64,000 nt of DNA, from assembly GCF_000379605.1 (NCBI RefSeq), contig NZ_KB902578.1, forward strand, positions 532,291 through 596,290, in the 5' to 3' direction. This DNA is from Rhizobium giardinii bv. giardinii H152 (GTDB lineage: Bacteria; Pseudomonadota; Alphaproteobacteria; Rhizobiales; Rhizobiaceae). The translations under genes were made by a program, and so were the position numbers. Shown here piece after piece: positions 8,011-17,211 of the stretch (its first letter is position 1; each line of letters opens with the position of its first letter). The notes beneath the pieces are model-generated. The model had not been told where the DNA came from, made no database searches, and saw only the letters and a program-made list of their open reading frames with translations.

Positions 8011-8987
8011 TGGCCAAAATTCTGAAGAACCGCGAAATCCTTCTCGTCGTCGCCATTGCCGCGCTGCTGATGGCGATCACCCTGCGCTTCCCAGGCTTCG
8101 TCGCACCCGCCAATCTGGCCCGGGTCTATAATGACACCTCGATCCTGATCATCCTGGCGCTCGGCCAGATGGCCGTCATCCTGACGCGCTGCATCGATCT
8201 GTCCATGGCTGCAAACCTGGCGCTCTGCGGCATGGTCGCGGCGATGATCAATGCCGCCTTTCCCGGCGTGCCGATTCCGTTGGTCATTCTCGCGGTCGTT
8301 GTCCTCGGGGCGCTGCTCGGCTCGATCAACGGCCTGCTTGTCTGGAAGCTGGACATTCCGCCGATCGTCGTGACGCTCGGCACGCTGACCATCTATCGTG
8401 GCACCATCTTTCTTTTGAGCAATGGCGCCTGGATCAATGCCCATCAGATGAGCGACGCCTTCAAGGCACTGCCGCGCGCACCGCTCGCCGGCTTGCCGGT
8501 GCTCTCTTGGCTTTCGGTTCTGGCTATCGCCGCCGTCTATCTGCTGATGACGCGCACGCCGGTCGGCCGCGCCTTCTTTGCCGTCGGCGGCAACCCGCAT
8601 GCGGCTGTTTATACCGGCATCGATGTCGGCCGCACGCGCTTCCTTGCTTACTGCCTGTCCGGCGCGCTGGCAGGCCTGTCCGGCTATCTGTGGGTTTCGC
8701 GCTATGCCGTCGCCTATGTCGATATCGCCGCCGGTTTCGAACTGGATATCATTGCGGCTTGCGTCATCGGCGGCATCTCGATCGCCGGTGGCATCGGTTC
8801 GGTGCCCGGTGCCGTGCTCGGCAGCCTGTTCCTCGGCGTGATCAAGAACGCATTGCCGGTCGTCAACATCTCGCCCTTCGCGCAGCTCGCAATTTCCGGA
8901 ACGGTCATCATCATCGCCGTTGCCGTCAACGCCCGGGCAGAAAAGCGCAAGGGTCGTGTCATTCTGAAGAAAGCGGAGGCGGTCTGA
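8010..8987 (+). CDS. rhaP: rhamnose ABC transporter permease
   Basis: A 325-residue inner-membrane protein of the ribose-type (BPD_transp_2) permease family with about eight to ten hydrophobic segments. Typical features are the loop GQMAVILTRCIDLSMAAN in the first half and CVIGGISIAGGIGSVPGAVLG near the end, the coupling region for the ATPase. Start ATG overlaps the rhaT stop (TAATG) and the stop overlaps the rhaQ start (TGATG), so translation is probably coupled. The short basic C-terminal tail ends in KKAEAV. With RhaQ it forms the channel half of the importer. Confidence 0.92.
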   Translation: MAKILKNREILLVVAIAALLMAITLRFPGFVAPANLARVYNDTSILIILALGQMAVILTRCIDLSMAANLALCGMVAAMINAAFPGVPIPLVILAVVVLGALLGSINGLLVWKLDIPPIVVTLGTLTIYRGTIFLLSNGAWINAHQMSDAFKALPRAPLAGLPVLSWLSVLAIAAVYLLMTRTPVGRAFFAVGGNPHAAVYTGIDVGRTRFLAYCLSGALAGLSGYLWVSRYAVAYVDIAAGFELDIIAACVIGGISIAGGIGSVPGAVLGSLFLGVIKNALPVVNISPFAQLAISGTVIIIAVAVNARAEKRKGRVILKKAEAV

Positions 8988-9991
8988 TGGCGGAGCGGAC
9001 TCTTTCACCCCGGGTCATTCCCGACCGGCTGCAGAGCCGCGGCAATCGGCTGCTGAAAAGCTGGGAAAGCCTGCTTCTGGTCGTGGCGGTGCTGATCTTC
9101 ACGATCAACTCCTTCGCTTCGCCGTATTTCCTTGACCCGTGGAACCTGTCCGACGCGACGTTCAATTTCACCGAGAAGGCGATGATCGCCTTTGCCATGG
9201 CGCTGGTGATCATCGCCGGCGAGATCGACCTGTCGGTCGCCTCGATCATTGCGCTGTCCTCGACGGCCATGGGGCTTGCGGTCAGTTTCGGATTCGACAC
9301 GCCGGTCCTGATCGCCGTCGGCCTCGGCACCGGCCTCGTCTGCGGCATGATAAACGGCCTGCTGATCACCGGCCTCGGCCTGCCGTCGATCGTCGTCACC
9401 ATTGGTACGATGAGCCTGTTCCGTGGCCTGTCCTTCATCATTCTCGGCGACAAGGCCTTTACCGGCTACCCCGCGAGCTTCGCCTATTTCGGCCAGGGCT
9501 ATGTCTGGTGGGTGTTCTCCTTCGAATTCGTTCTCTTTGCGCTCTTCGCGGCGATCTACAGCGTGCTGCTGCACAAGACGAACTTCGGCCGAGCGGTCTA
9601 TGCGATCGGCAACAACCAGACGGCGGCACTGTTCTCCGGCGTGCGGGTCGGCCGCGTCAAGTTCATCCTCTTCCTGCTGACGGGCCTGATGGCAGGCATC
9701 GCCTCGATCTGCTTGACTTCACGCCTCGGCTCCACCCGGCCGTCGATCGCGCTTGGCGTGGAACTCGAAGTCGTAACGATGGTGGTTCTCGGCGGCGTCA
9801 GCATTCTCGGCGGTTCCGGCACCATTCCGGGCGTCGTGCTCGCCGCCTTCATCATGGGCATGGTCACTTTCGGCTTCGGCCTCTTGAACGTGCCCGGCAT
9901 CGTCATGTCGATCTTCATCGGCGTGCTGTTGATTTCGGTCATCGCCCTGCCGATCCTGTGGGCCCGCGCCCGCCGCCGCGTCGCGCATTGA
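8987..9991 (+). CDS. rhaQ: rhamnose ABC transporter permease
   Basis: A 334-residue paralogue of RhaP. It has the family landmarks ALVIIAGEIDLSVASIIALS in the first half and MVVLGGVSILGGSGTIPG near the C-terminus, with about ten membrane segments. The longer cytoplasmic N-terminus (MAERTLSPRVIPDRLQSRGN) distinguishes it from RhaP. Start overlaps the rhaP stop. Having two different permease genes suggests a heteromeric channel, as described for the rhizobial rhamnose importer. rhaU follows after 9 nt. Confidence 0.92.
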   Translation: MAERTLSPRVIPDRLQSRGNRLLKSWESLLLVVAVLIFTINSFASPYFLDPWNLSDATFNFTEKAMIAFAMALVIIAGEIDLSVASIIALSSTAMGLAVSFGFDTPVLIAVGLGTGLVCGMINGLLITGLGLPSIVVTIGTMSLFRGLSFIILGDKAFTGYPASFAYFGQGYVWWVFSFEFVLFALFAAIYSVLLHKTNFGRAVYAIGNNQTAALFSGVRVGRVKFILFLLTGLMAGIASICLTSRLGSTRPSIALGVELEVVTMVVLGGVSILGGSGTIPGVVLAAFIMGMVTFGFGLLNVPGIVMSIFIGVLLISVIALPILWARARRRVAH

Positions 9992-10000
9992 GGACGAGCC

Positions 10001-10315
10001 ATGGAAAAATACGCCTTTCGCATGCGGCTCAATCCAGGCATGGCCGAGGAATACAAGGCCCGCCACGACGCCATCTGGCCGGAACTGTCGGAACTTCTGA
10101 CGTCGGCCGGTGTGTCGGATTACTCCATCCATCTCGATGAGGAGACCAACCTCCTGTTCGGCGTTCTCTGGCGGCGCGATGACCATACGATGGCCGACCT
10201 GCCCAAGCATCCCGTGATGAAGAAATGGTGGGCCTATATGGCCGACATCATGGAGACGAAGGCCGACAACGAGCCTGTCGCCGTTCCGCTCGTCACCGTC
10301 TTTCACATGAAGTAA
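10001..10315 (+). CDS. rhaU: L-rhamnose mutarotase
   Basis: A 104-residue ferredoxin-like protein that interconverts the alpha and beta anomers of L-rhamnose. The active-site residues of the family are visible: Tyr18 and His22 in [14 protein letters not shown] and the paired tryptophans in MKKWWAYM. The length matches E. coli RhaM (104 aa). It sits between rhaQ (9 nt before) and rhaK (4 nt after) with compact spacing, as in other rhizobial rhamnose operons, where the gene is called rhaU. Confidence 0.93.
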   Translation: MEKYAFRMRLNPGMAEEYKARHDAIWPELSELLTSAGVSDYSIHLDEETNLLFGVLWRRDDHTMADLPKHPVMKKWWAYMADIMETKADNEPVAVPLVTVFHMK

Positions 10316-10319
10316 CGCC

Positions 10320-11696
10320 ATGAAAACCATAGCCGTCATCGACATCGGCAAGACGAATGCCAAGGTCGCCCTGGTCGACCTCGATCGGTTCGAGGAAATC
10401 GCCGTGCGCAAGACGGCCAATGGCGTGACGGTCGGTGGCCTCTACCCGCATTTCGACGTGGAGCGGCTGTGGCGTTTCATTGTCGAAAGCCTCGCCACGC
10501 TCAATGCGGAAAAGCCGATCGATGCGATCTCCGTGACCACGCACGGTGCGACGGCCGTGCTGCTCGACAAGAACGGCGATCTGGCGCTGCCGCTGCTCGA
10601 TTATGAATTTACCGGACCGGACGCACTGGCAGCGGATTATGACAAGCTTCGGCCATCCTTTGTCGAGACGGGCGCCGCGCGGCTGCCGATGGGACTGAAT
10701 ATCGGGGCACAGATCTACTGGCAGGAACAGACGTTCCCGGAACTGTTTGCCAATGTCGCAACGATCCTCACCTATGCGCAATACTGGTCCTATAGGCTAA
10801 GCGGCGTAGCCTCTACGGAATTGACCTCGCTCGGTTGCCATACCGACCTTTGGAACCCCTATGCCGGCGATTTTTCGACGATGGTCGACGCCCGCGGCTG
10901 GCGGCCGCTGTTTGCGCCGGTGCGTCGGGCGAGCGACCTTCTGGGTGGTTTGACCGCGCAGCCGGCAAAGGAGAGCGGGCTGCCGGCAGGCTTGCCGGTC
11001 TTCTGCGGGATCCACGATTCCAACGCCTCGCTGCTGCCCCATGTCCTGACGCGGCCAGCGCCGTTCGCTGTCGTCTCCACGGGAACCTGGGTTGTGATCA
11101 TGGCGATGGGTGCGGACAAGGTGGTTCTGGACGAAGCGCGTGACACGCTGATCAACGTCAATGCGCTCGGCGATCCCGTGCCTTCGGCGCGGTTCATGGG
11201 AGGCCGTGCCTTTGCGACCTTGATCCCTGACCCGGCGATCACCGTTTCCGAGGACGTCGAGACGGCAATGGCGGCTCGCCAATGCATGCTGCTGCCGGCC
11301 GTGCCGGAAGACTCGGGCCCTTTTCCGCGGGCAAGGGCACGCTGGACGTGCAAAGAGGATGCACTGACGGGCGCGGAACGCTTCGTCGTCGTGTCTTTCT
11401 ATCTGGCGATGATGAGTGCGACATGCCTCGATCTGATCGGCGCCCGGGGGGAGGTTGTCGTCGAGGGTCCGTTTGCGGCGAACCCGACATATCTGCACAT
11501 GCTGAGTGCGGCGACGGGAAGACCGGTGCTGATCGGTAGCCAGAGCGCGACGGGAACGAGCCTTGGAGCTGCGTGCCTTGCCGATGGCAGTCGCGCGCAG
11601 GTTCATACGGCGGAGTTTGGCGGTAATGTGCCCGAGACCTACAGGGCTTATGCAAAAGAATGGCGGGCTGAATGCGGACGGTCTGAAGCAGCGTGA
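10320..11696 (+). CDS. rhaK: rhamnulokinase-type sugar kinase
   Basis: A 458-residue FGGY-family carbohydrate kinase. The N-terminal phosphate-1 motif reads VIDIGKTNAKVALVD, and the second domain carries VVSTGTWVVIMAMG (adenosine/phosphate contacts) and GARGEVVVEGPFAANPTYL. It phosphorylates L-rhamnulose before aldol cleavage by RhaD. In Rhizobium leguminosarum the homologous kinase is also needed for rhamnose transport, so a role at the importer is likely here too (known for the family, not visible in sequence). It is the last gene of the unit; I see no clear terminator after it. Confidence 0.92.
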   Translation: MKTIAVIDIGKTNAKVALVDLDRFEEIAVRKTANGVTVGGLYPHFDVERLWRFIVESLATLNAEKPIDAISVTTHGATAVLLDKNGDLALPLLDYEFTGPDALAADYDKLRPSFVETGAARLPMGLNIGAQIYWQEQTFPELFANVATILTYAQYWSYRLSGVASTELTSLGCHTDLWNPYAGDFSTMVDARGWRPLFAPVRRASDLLGGLTAQPAKESGLPAGLPVFCGIHDSNASLLPHVLTRPAPFAVVSTGTWVVIMAMGADKVVLDEARDTLINVNALGDPVPSARFMGGRAFATLIPDPAITVSEDVETAMAARQCMLLPAVPEDSGPFPRARARWTCKEDALTGAERFVVVSFYLAMMSATCLDLIGARGEVVVEGPFAANPTYLHMLSAATGRPVLIGSQSATGTSLGAACLADGSRAQVHTAEFGGNVPETYRAYAKEWRAECGRSEAA

Positions 11697-11768
11697 GTAC
11701 AGACAGCTGGACGTGAAGCAACGTCAGGCAGAAAAACTACAGCGTGTCAGAAATTTTCGAAGAGGTTC

Positions 11769-11882
11769 TTAAAAGACCCGCGAATTCATGGACTTGCGGT
11801 CTTCCTCGATATTGAGGAGCATGGAGATCGCTGCCAGCGTCAGCGTGGCAATCAGCGTAGCACTCAGTCCCAGAACAATCAT
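11769..11882 (-). CDS. putative 37-aa single-pass membrane miniprotein
   Basis: A short frame on the minus strand reads MIVLGLSATLIATLTLAAIS, then MLLNIEEDRKSMNSRVF and TAA. About 22 hydrophobic residues form one transmembrane helix, followed by a charged tail. AAGGAA lies 7 nt before the ATG. The hydrophobic block followed by EEDRKS is coherent, unlike a random frame. It lies alone in a 786-nt gap between rhaK and the chemotaxis operon. No family is recognised. It could be a real small protein gene or chance, and the evidence is the start context and composition only. Confidence 0.5.
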   Translation of the reverse strand: MIVLGLSATLIATLTLAAISMLLNIEEDRKSMNSRVF

Positions 11883-12482
11883 TGCTCGTTCCTTCTACGT
11901 CATCATCATGATGCCGCTTCACCGTGACCGGCTATGCTTGTGCATGGCTTGCGCCGGTCAGAATAGGCCGTAGTTACCGAGCCACGCCCGCAAGATCAAC
12001 TCTCAAGTTTTACCATTCAAAACCTGTTGTTTCTTGATTGCGCGCAAACCCCCGAACGGCATGCGGTTGGGCTGGTTGCGGCGACACGAGGCTAATTTTA
12101 GTGAAAGCCGAAAGGGAATATCTACCGTTAACCTTCAAGCAAGGAATTAACCATAAACATGATCGTACACGTCGGAGTGGGAAACTCTACTTCCCGACAG
12201 GGCATGATGCCGTACCGACGAACCGGTTCCGATCCGGTATGCATTTACCGGATATCTCTTGGGAACGAAGCGGCCGAATGCCGTGGCCGGATGGCGTCGC
12301 CGCCGTCTCCACGCGCATCTTGCAGGCGCGCTTGGGCATCGCCCCTTCAGTCTATCCGTTGGCACGACAGGCATCGCGCGCCGTCAAGGCATGTGCGAGG
12401 CGCTGCAATAGTTCGAATTCTAGTAAATACCCTCTGAAGGCCGCGCCGGTTTCCAGAGGTGCGCACCGGACCGGGGAACAGC
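11883..12482. promoter_or_regulatory. upstream region of the chemotaxis operon
   Basis: Six hundred bases without a convincing gene. They hold an 11-nt palindrome GGCATGATGCC (12201-12211) followed at 12223 by CCGGT. The same arrangement precedes the three flagellin genes, so this is the likely promoter of icpA and the che genes. A weaker match to the other flagellar element (CTTCAAGCAAG at 12133, then CATAA) lies 70 nt further upstream. The leader from the CCGGT block to the proposed icpA start is about 260 nt. Confidence 0.5.
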
Positions 12483-14102
12483 GTGAGGCAGGATACGTCG
12501 CCAGATCAGACCAGGAAGGCTCAGGCAGGCAGCTTGCTCGAGCGCCTGCGGTTTGCCGGGCTCGACGATGCCCAGACCGATGTTCTGCGCAGGAACCGGC
12601 AGTCGTTGGGCGCCCAGGTCGAACTGGCGTTGCGCGATCTCTTCCAGCGCCTGCAGACGTTCCCCGAGGCCGCCCGCCATTTTACCAGTGATCGCCAGAT
12701 CGAACGGCTGCATGATCTGCAATCCTCGCACTGGAGCGTGCTGACCGACGCCCGCTTCGACAGCCTCTATGCCGAACGCGTCAAGGTCTTGTCCGATGCC
12801 GAGAGCAAGATGGGGCTCGATCCACGCTGGCAGATCGCCGGCCATGCGATCGTTCTTGAACGGCTGATCTGCTCGATGATCGAGGAACTGTGGCCGAAAT
12901 CCGTGCTGCCGCTCGGCAAGTCGCGCAAGCAGGAACTGAACGACCTTGTCGCTGCCCTGGTGCGCACCGTCTTCGTCGACACCGAAATCGCCGTTTCCCT
13001 TCGCTTCAACGAGCAACGCCACAGCCATCAGCGCCAACTTGCCGAGCAGCGCAAGGCCGGCGAGGCCGAAGCGCTCGCCCTCTTTGGCGATGTGACCCAG
13101 TCGCTCGGCCGGGGCGATCTTTCTGTTCGCGCGCCGACCGACGTTTCCGCCGCCTACCAGCCGCTCGCACAGGAACTCAACGGCGCGCTCGACGTCCTGC
13201 AGCGGCAGGTCATCGGGCTGTCGGATCATGCGGCCACGATGGAAACCGCGTCGCAGGCGCTTGCCGGTCAAACCGGCCACTTCGCCGCAAAGGCGCAGGA
13301 ACAATCCGAAGCACTCGGCGACACCGTGGCCTCGCTTGCCGCCATCGTCGATCGGGTCAAGCACAATGCCGCTCAGACGCGTACCGCGGAAAAAAGCGTT
13401 GCGGCGACCCGGCAGTCGGCTGAGCGCAGCGGCGAGATCGCCGGCCAAGCCATATCCGCGATGGCTGACATCGAGGCTTCCGCCGAAAAGATCGGCCAGA
13501 TCATCGGCGTTATCGACGAGATCGCCTTCCAAACCAACCTTCTGGCCCTCAATGCCGGCATCGAGGCGGCGCGCGCCGGCGAGAGCGGCCGTGGCTTTGC
13601 GGTGGTGGCCCAGGAAGTTCGCGCTTTGGCACAGCGCTCCGGCGACGCGGCTCGCGAAATCAAGCAGCTGGTCTCGAATACGAAATCGCAGGTCGAAGCG
13701 GGCGTCGAGCGGGTCGGCCGCACACAGGACGCGATCAGCAGCATCGTCGAGCAGGTTCGCGGCATCAACGACGCCATCGCAGGTATTGCAGACGAAACTG
13801 CAGGACAGGTCACCGGCTTGCAGGCGGCAACATCCGAGCTCGGCCGCATCGGCGCTGAAATCGGCGTCAATGCTGGGCAGGTGGCGGGCGCGAAAAGCAC
13901 GTGCGACGATCTTCACACGGTGATCCTCGAACTCGGCCAGACGATCCGCCAGTTCCACGTCCAGCGGCAGGCGCGGAACGCGGTGCCGCCACGGGCTGCC
14001 GCTCCTCTCACGATTGCGCCGCAGGAACAGGCCAGCGAGGCAGATGACGGTTTCGATGACGGTTACGGTCTCCAAGGTCGCCTTGCCGGATGGGGGCGCT
14101 GA
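12483..14102 (+). CDS. icpA: soluble globin-type methyl-accepting chemotaxis receptor
   Basis: A 539-residue cytoplasmic chemoreceptor with no membrane segment. Residues about 15-175 resemble the protoglobin sensor domain of globin-coupled receptors ([20 protein letters not shown], then [12 protein letters not shown]). Residues about 230-500 form the coiled-coil signalling domain, whose hairpin tip reads [20 protein letters not shown]. The family normally has a heme-binding histidine three residues before the GL pair; here that position is Glu107. I prefer the GTG at 12483 (GGGGAA just upstream) over a GTG at 12459. It heads the che operon, as icpA/mcpE does in S. meliloti. C-terminal tail [15 protein letters not shown] is not a CheR-binding pentapeptide of the WxxF type. 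Confidence 0.88.
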   Translation: MRQDTSPDQTRKAQAGSLLERLRFAGLDDAQTDVLRRNRQSLGAQVELALRDLFQRLQTFPEAARHFTSDRQIERLHDLQSSHWSVLTDARFDSLYAERVKVLSDAESKMGLDPRWQIAGHAIVLERLICSMIEELWPKSVLPLGKSRKQELNDLVAALVRTVFVDTEIAVSLRFNEQRHSHQRQLAEQRKAGEAEALALFGDVTQSLGRGDLSVRAPTDVSAAYQPLAQELNGALDVLQRQVIGLSDHAATMETASQALAGQTGHFAAKAQEQSEALGDTVASLAAIVDRVKHNAAQTRTAEKSVAATRQSAERSGEIAGQAISAMADIEASAEKIGQIIGVIDEIAFQTNLLALNAGIEAARAGESGRGFAVVAQEVRALAQRSGDAAREIKQLVSNTKSQVEAGVERVGRTQDAISSIVEQVRGINDAIAGIADETAGQVTGLQAATSELGRIGAEIGVNAGQVAGAKSTCDDLHTVILELGQTIRQFHVQRQARNAVPPRAAAPLTIAPQEQASEADDGFDDGYGLQGRLAGWGR

Positions 14103-14229
14103 TGATGAGCCGCCAGAAACACAGCCAGCCGGTAGCGGCGATCTTCGAACTCCGGCGCGTGCAGGGCCGGTCGGAAAACCAGTTGAACCATCAATGTAAA
14201 TTACTCCCAGTCAGGCAAGGAAAGTAGAG

Positions 14230-14523
14230 ATGGCAACCAGGAAGGCCGCTCAGAAAAGTTTGAGCCTCGCGCCCGTTCTCGATTTGAACGAGGCGAACAC
14301 GCTGCACGGCAAGCTGATGGCTTTGCGCGGCAGCAACCTCGTCATCGATGCCTCGGCAGTGGAGCGCGTCGGGGCACTCTGCGTTCAGGTTCTATTGGCC
14401 GGCGCGAAAAGCTGGGAAGAAGACAAGCATTCCTTCGCCTTCTCCAAGGTGTCGGACGCATTCACGAAAACGACGCAGCTCATCGGGGTGAACATTGATC
14501 ACCTGATGGCAAAGGAGATTTGA
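14230..14523 (+). CDS. cheS: STAS-domain chemotaxis protein CheS
   Basis: A 97-residue single-domain STAS protein (LSLAPVLDLNEANTLHGKLM, VIDASAVERVGALCVQVLL). In S. meliloti the protein in this position, CheS, binds CheA and speeds loss of phosphate from the sink regulator CheY1 (family knowledge). The usual phosphorylated serine of anti-anti-sigma factors is not evident: the loop reads VERVGALC instead of the D-S-S-G type. An AAGGAAAG site lies upstream of the ATG. It is followed by cheY1 after 3 nt, which fits the proposed partnership. Confidence 0.88.
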   Translation: MATRKAAQKSLSLAPVLDLNEANTLHGKLMALRGSNLVIDASAVERVGALCVQVLLAGAKSWEEDKHSFAFSKVSDAFTKTTQLIGVNIDHLMAKEI

Positions 14524-14526
14524 GAC

Positions 14527-14892
14527 ATGAAAAAGAAAGTTCTCACGGTCGACGATTCCAGAACCATCCGGAACATGCTTTTGGTCACGCTGAACAATGC
14601 AGGTTTCGAGACCATCCAGGCGGAAGACGGCGTCGAGGGCCTTGAGGTTCTCGAGGATGCCAATCCCGATGTCATCGTCACCGACATCAACATGCCACGT
14701 CTCGACGGTTTCGGCTTCATCGAAGGCGTGCGCAAGAACGAAAAGTACCGGGCAATCCCGATCCTCGTCCTGACGACGGAAAGCGACGCGGAAAAGAAGA
14801 ACCGTGCCCGCCAGGCAGGCGCGACCGGCTGGATCGTAAAGCCGTTCGATCCGACCAAACTGATCGATGCCATCGAGCGCGTAACAGCCTAA
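14527..14892 (+). CDS. cheY1: chemotaxis response regulator CheY1 (phosphate sink)
   Basis: A 121-residue stand-alone receiver. It has the acidic pair Asp9-Asp10 (LTVDDSR), phosphoacceptor Asp53 (VTDINMP), Thr in VLTTESD and the conserved Lys in WIVKPF. In rhizobia with two CheY proteins, CheY1 does not brake the motor but drains phosphate back through CheA from CheY2. The assignment to CheY1 is by position (between cheS and cheA) and by similarity to the E. coli-like short form. cheA begins 16 nt after the stop. Confidence 0.93.
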   Translation: MKKKVLTVDDSRTIRNMLLVTLNNAGFETIQAEDGVEGLEVLEDANPDVIVTDINMPRLDGFGFIEGVRKNEKYRAIPILVLTTESDAEKKNRARQAGATGWIVKPFDPTKLIDAIERVTA

Positions 14893-14908
14893 CGCCAGGA
14901 ATCCACCC

Positions 14909-17206
14909 ATGGATATGAACGAAATCAAAGAGATTTTCTTCCAGGAGTGCGAGGAGCAACTCGCCGAACTGGAATCCGGTCTCCTGCGCCTCAACGACGG
15001 CGACCGTGATCCGGAAACGGTGAACGCGGTCTTCCGCGCGGTGCACTCCATCAAGGGGGGCGCCGGCGCTTTCGCGCTGGATGATCTGGTCTCCTTCGCG
15101 CATGTGTTCGAGACCACACTTGATTGCGTTCGTTCCAACAAGCTGGAACCGACACAGGACGTCCTGAAAGTCATGCTGAAATCGGCCGACGTTCTGGCTG
15201 ATCTGACCAATGTCGCCCGCGACGGCGGCAGCGTCGACCAGGCGCGCTCGGCACAGCTGATCCGCGAGCTCGAGGCGCTTGCCAAGGGCGAGGCGCCGCC
15301 GGCCGCCGAGGCTCCCGCACCAAAGGCCGCCGCCCCCAAGGCGGCATCGGCACCAAAGCCTGCGCCTGTCGCAGCGGCTGCAGCACCCAATGACGAAGGC
15401 TTTGTCCCCGTTGCTTTCTCCTTTGACGATTTCGGCGGCGAAGAGGAAGCAATGATCGAACACCCGGCCTACGAGGTGGTCTTCAAGCCGAAATCCGAGC
15501 TCTACACCAAGGGCAACGAAGCGACGTTGCTCCTCCGCGATCTCTCCCGCCTCGGCGAGATGAGCATCCACTGCAACATGGACAGCCTGCCGCCGCTGGA
15601 CCAGATGGACCCGGAAGCCGCTTACTTCTCCTGGAAGGTCTCCATCAGGACCGACAAGGGCGAAGATGCGATCCGCTCCGTTTTTGAATTCGCCGAATGG
15701 GATTGCGAACTTGACGTGATTGCCGCGGACGCCGGCGAAGGCGCCGACGGCGAGACCGAAGAACTGCCGATGCAGCCTGTTCCCTTCGATCTCTCGGCGC
15801 TCGATGAAGAGCCTCACGCGCCGCTGGGCGTTGTCGAGGAAGAAGAACAGATCGCCGCCGCTCAGGAGGCGGTCACGGCTGCCCAAACCGCATCCAATGT
15901 CGTCCAGATGGCTGCCAATACGTCGCGAGCCGCCGCTGCCGAAAAGGGGGCCGCCGCCGCCGCCGCGGCCCAGAACAATGCCCAGCAGGCATCCGCCGCC
16001 GGTCAGACGATCCGCGTCGATCTCGATCGTGTCGATCGCCTCATCAACCTCGTCGGCGAACTCGTCATCAACCAGGCGATGCTGTCGCAGAGCGTCATCG
16101 AGAATGACTCGAACGGCGTCTCGTCGATCAATATGGGCCTCGAAGAACTCCAGCAGTTGACGCGGGAAATCCAGGACTCGGTCATGGCGATCCGCGCGCA
16201 ACCGGTGAAGCCGGTCTTCCAGCGCATGGCCCGCACGGTCCGGGAAATCGCCGATATCACCGGCAAGTCGGTTCGCCTCGTCACCGAAGGTGAAAATACC
16301 GAAGTCGACAAAACGGTCATCGACAAGCTGGCCGAGCCGCTCACCCATATGATCCGCAACGCCGTCGACCACGGTCTAGAAATGCCGGAAAAGCGCCTTG
16401 CAGCCGGCAAGAGCGCCGAAGGCACGGTGAAGCTCACCGCCAAGCATCGCTCGGGCCGCATCGTCATCGAACTGTCCGACGACGGTGCCGGCATCAACCG
16501 GGAGAAGGTGCGCCAGAAGGCGATCGACAACGACCTGATCGCGGCGGACGCCAACCTGTCCGACGAAGAAATCGACAACCTGATCTTCCACGCTGGCTTC
16601 TCGACCGCCGACAAGGTGTCTGACCTTTCAGGCCGCGGCGTCGGCATGGACGTGGTCAAGCGGTCGATCCAGGCGCTCGGCGGTCGCATCAATATCTCGT
16701 CGAAGCCGGGGCAGGGCTCCGTCTTCACCATGAGCCTGCCGCTGACGCTGGCCGTGCTCGATGGCATGGTCGTCACGGTTGCGGGCCAGACGCTGGTCGT
16801 TCCGTTGACGGCGATCGTCGAGACGCTGCAGCCCGACGCTGCGGCAATCCACTCCTTCGGTGCGACGCAGCGGCTGATCTCGATCCGCAACTCGTTTTGC
16901 CCGCTGGTTGACGTCGGCCGGATCCTCAATTTCCGTGCGACCCAGGCCAATCCGGTTGAAGGCGTCGCCCTTCTGGTGGAATCCGAAGGCGGCGGCCAGC
17001 GCGCTCTGATGGTCGATGCCATCCAGGGTCAGCGCCAGGTCGTCATCAAGAGCCTGGAAGCCAACTACACGCATGTACCGGGCATTGCTGCTGCCACCAT
17101 TCTCGGTGACGGCCGCGTCGCTCTCATCCTGGACGTCGATGCCGTTGTCGCGGCATCGCGTGGCCAGCCCCTCAACCTCGAAACGTCGCTTGCTGCTGCC
17201 GGGTAA
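14909..17206 (+). CDS. cheA: chemotaxis histidine kinase CheA
   Basis: A 765-residue sensor kinase. Domains in order: HPt (1 to about 105) with phosphorylated His46 in FRAVHSIKGGAGAF; an Ala/Pro linker; a CheY-docking P2-like region (about 185-275); an Ala-rich linker; the P3 dimer helices (about 365-430); the HATPase domain with HMIRNAVDHGLE (N box), DDGAGI (G1) and GRGVGMDVV (G2); and a CheW-like regulatory domain to the end. It autophosphorylates in response to receptors and feeds CheY1, CheY2 and CheB. Start ATG has AGGAA 8 nt upstream. cheW follows after 5 nt. Confidence 0.96.
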   Translation: MDMNEIKEIFFQECEEQLAELESGLLRLNDGDRDPETVNAVFRAVHSIKGGAGAFALDDLVSFAHVFETTLDCVRSNKLEPTQDVLKVMLKSADVLADLTNVARDGGSVDQARSAQLIRELEALAKGEAPPAAEAPAPKAAAPKAASAPKPAPVAAAAAPNDEGFVPVAFSFDDFGGEEEAMIEHPAYEVVFKPKSELYTKGNEATLLLRDLSRLGEMSIHCNMDSLPPLDQMDPEAAYFSWKVSIRTDKGEDAIRSVFEFAEWDCELDVIAADAGEGADGETEELPMQPVPFDLSALDEEPHAPLGVVEEEEQIAAAQEAVTAAQTASNVVQMAANTSRAAAAEKGAAAAAAAQNNAQQASAAGQTIRVDLDRVDRLINLVGELVINQAMLSQSVIENDSNGVSSINMGLEELQQLTREIQDSVMAIRAQPVKPVFQRMARTVREIADITGKSVRLVTEGENTEVDKTVIDKLAEPLTHMIRNAVDHGLEMPEKRLAAGKSAEGTVKLTAKHRSGRIVIELSDDGAGINREKVRQKAIDNDLIAADANLSDEEIDNLIFHAGFSTADKVSDLSGRGVGMDVVKRSIQALGGRINISSKPGQGSVFTMSLPLTLAVLDGMVVTVAGQTLVVPLTAIVETLQPDAAAIHSFGATQRLISIRNSFCPLVDVGRILNFRATQANPVEGVALLVESEGGGQRALMVDAIQGQRQVVIKSLEANYTHVPGIAAATILGDGRVALILDVDAVVAASRGQPLNLETSLAAAG

Positions 17207-17211
17207 GGACC

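Noticed and set aside
11737-11922. A 61-codon minus-strand frame overlapping the 37-aa miniprotein
   Set aside because: Its product (His/Asp/Cys-rich start) has no coherent pattern and no ribosome-binding site. The overlapping 37-aa frame is better supported.
12133-12156. An eighth copy of the 24-nt flagellar box before icpA (CTTCAAGCAAG, then CATAA)
   Set aside because: It has three mismatches in the first half and lies upstream of a better-supported element of the flagellin type. Chance is likely.
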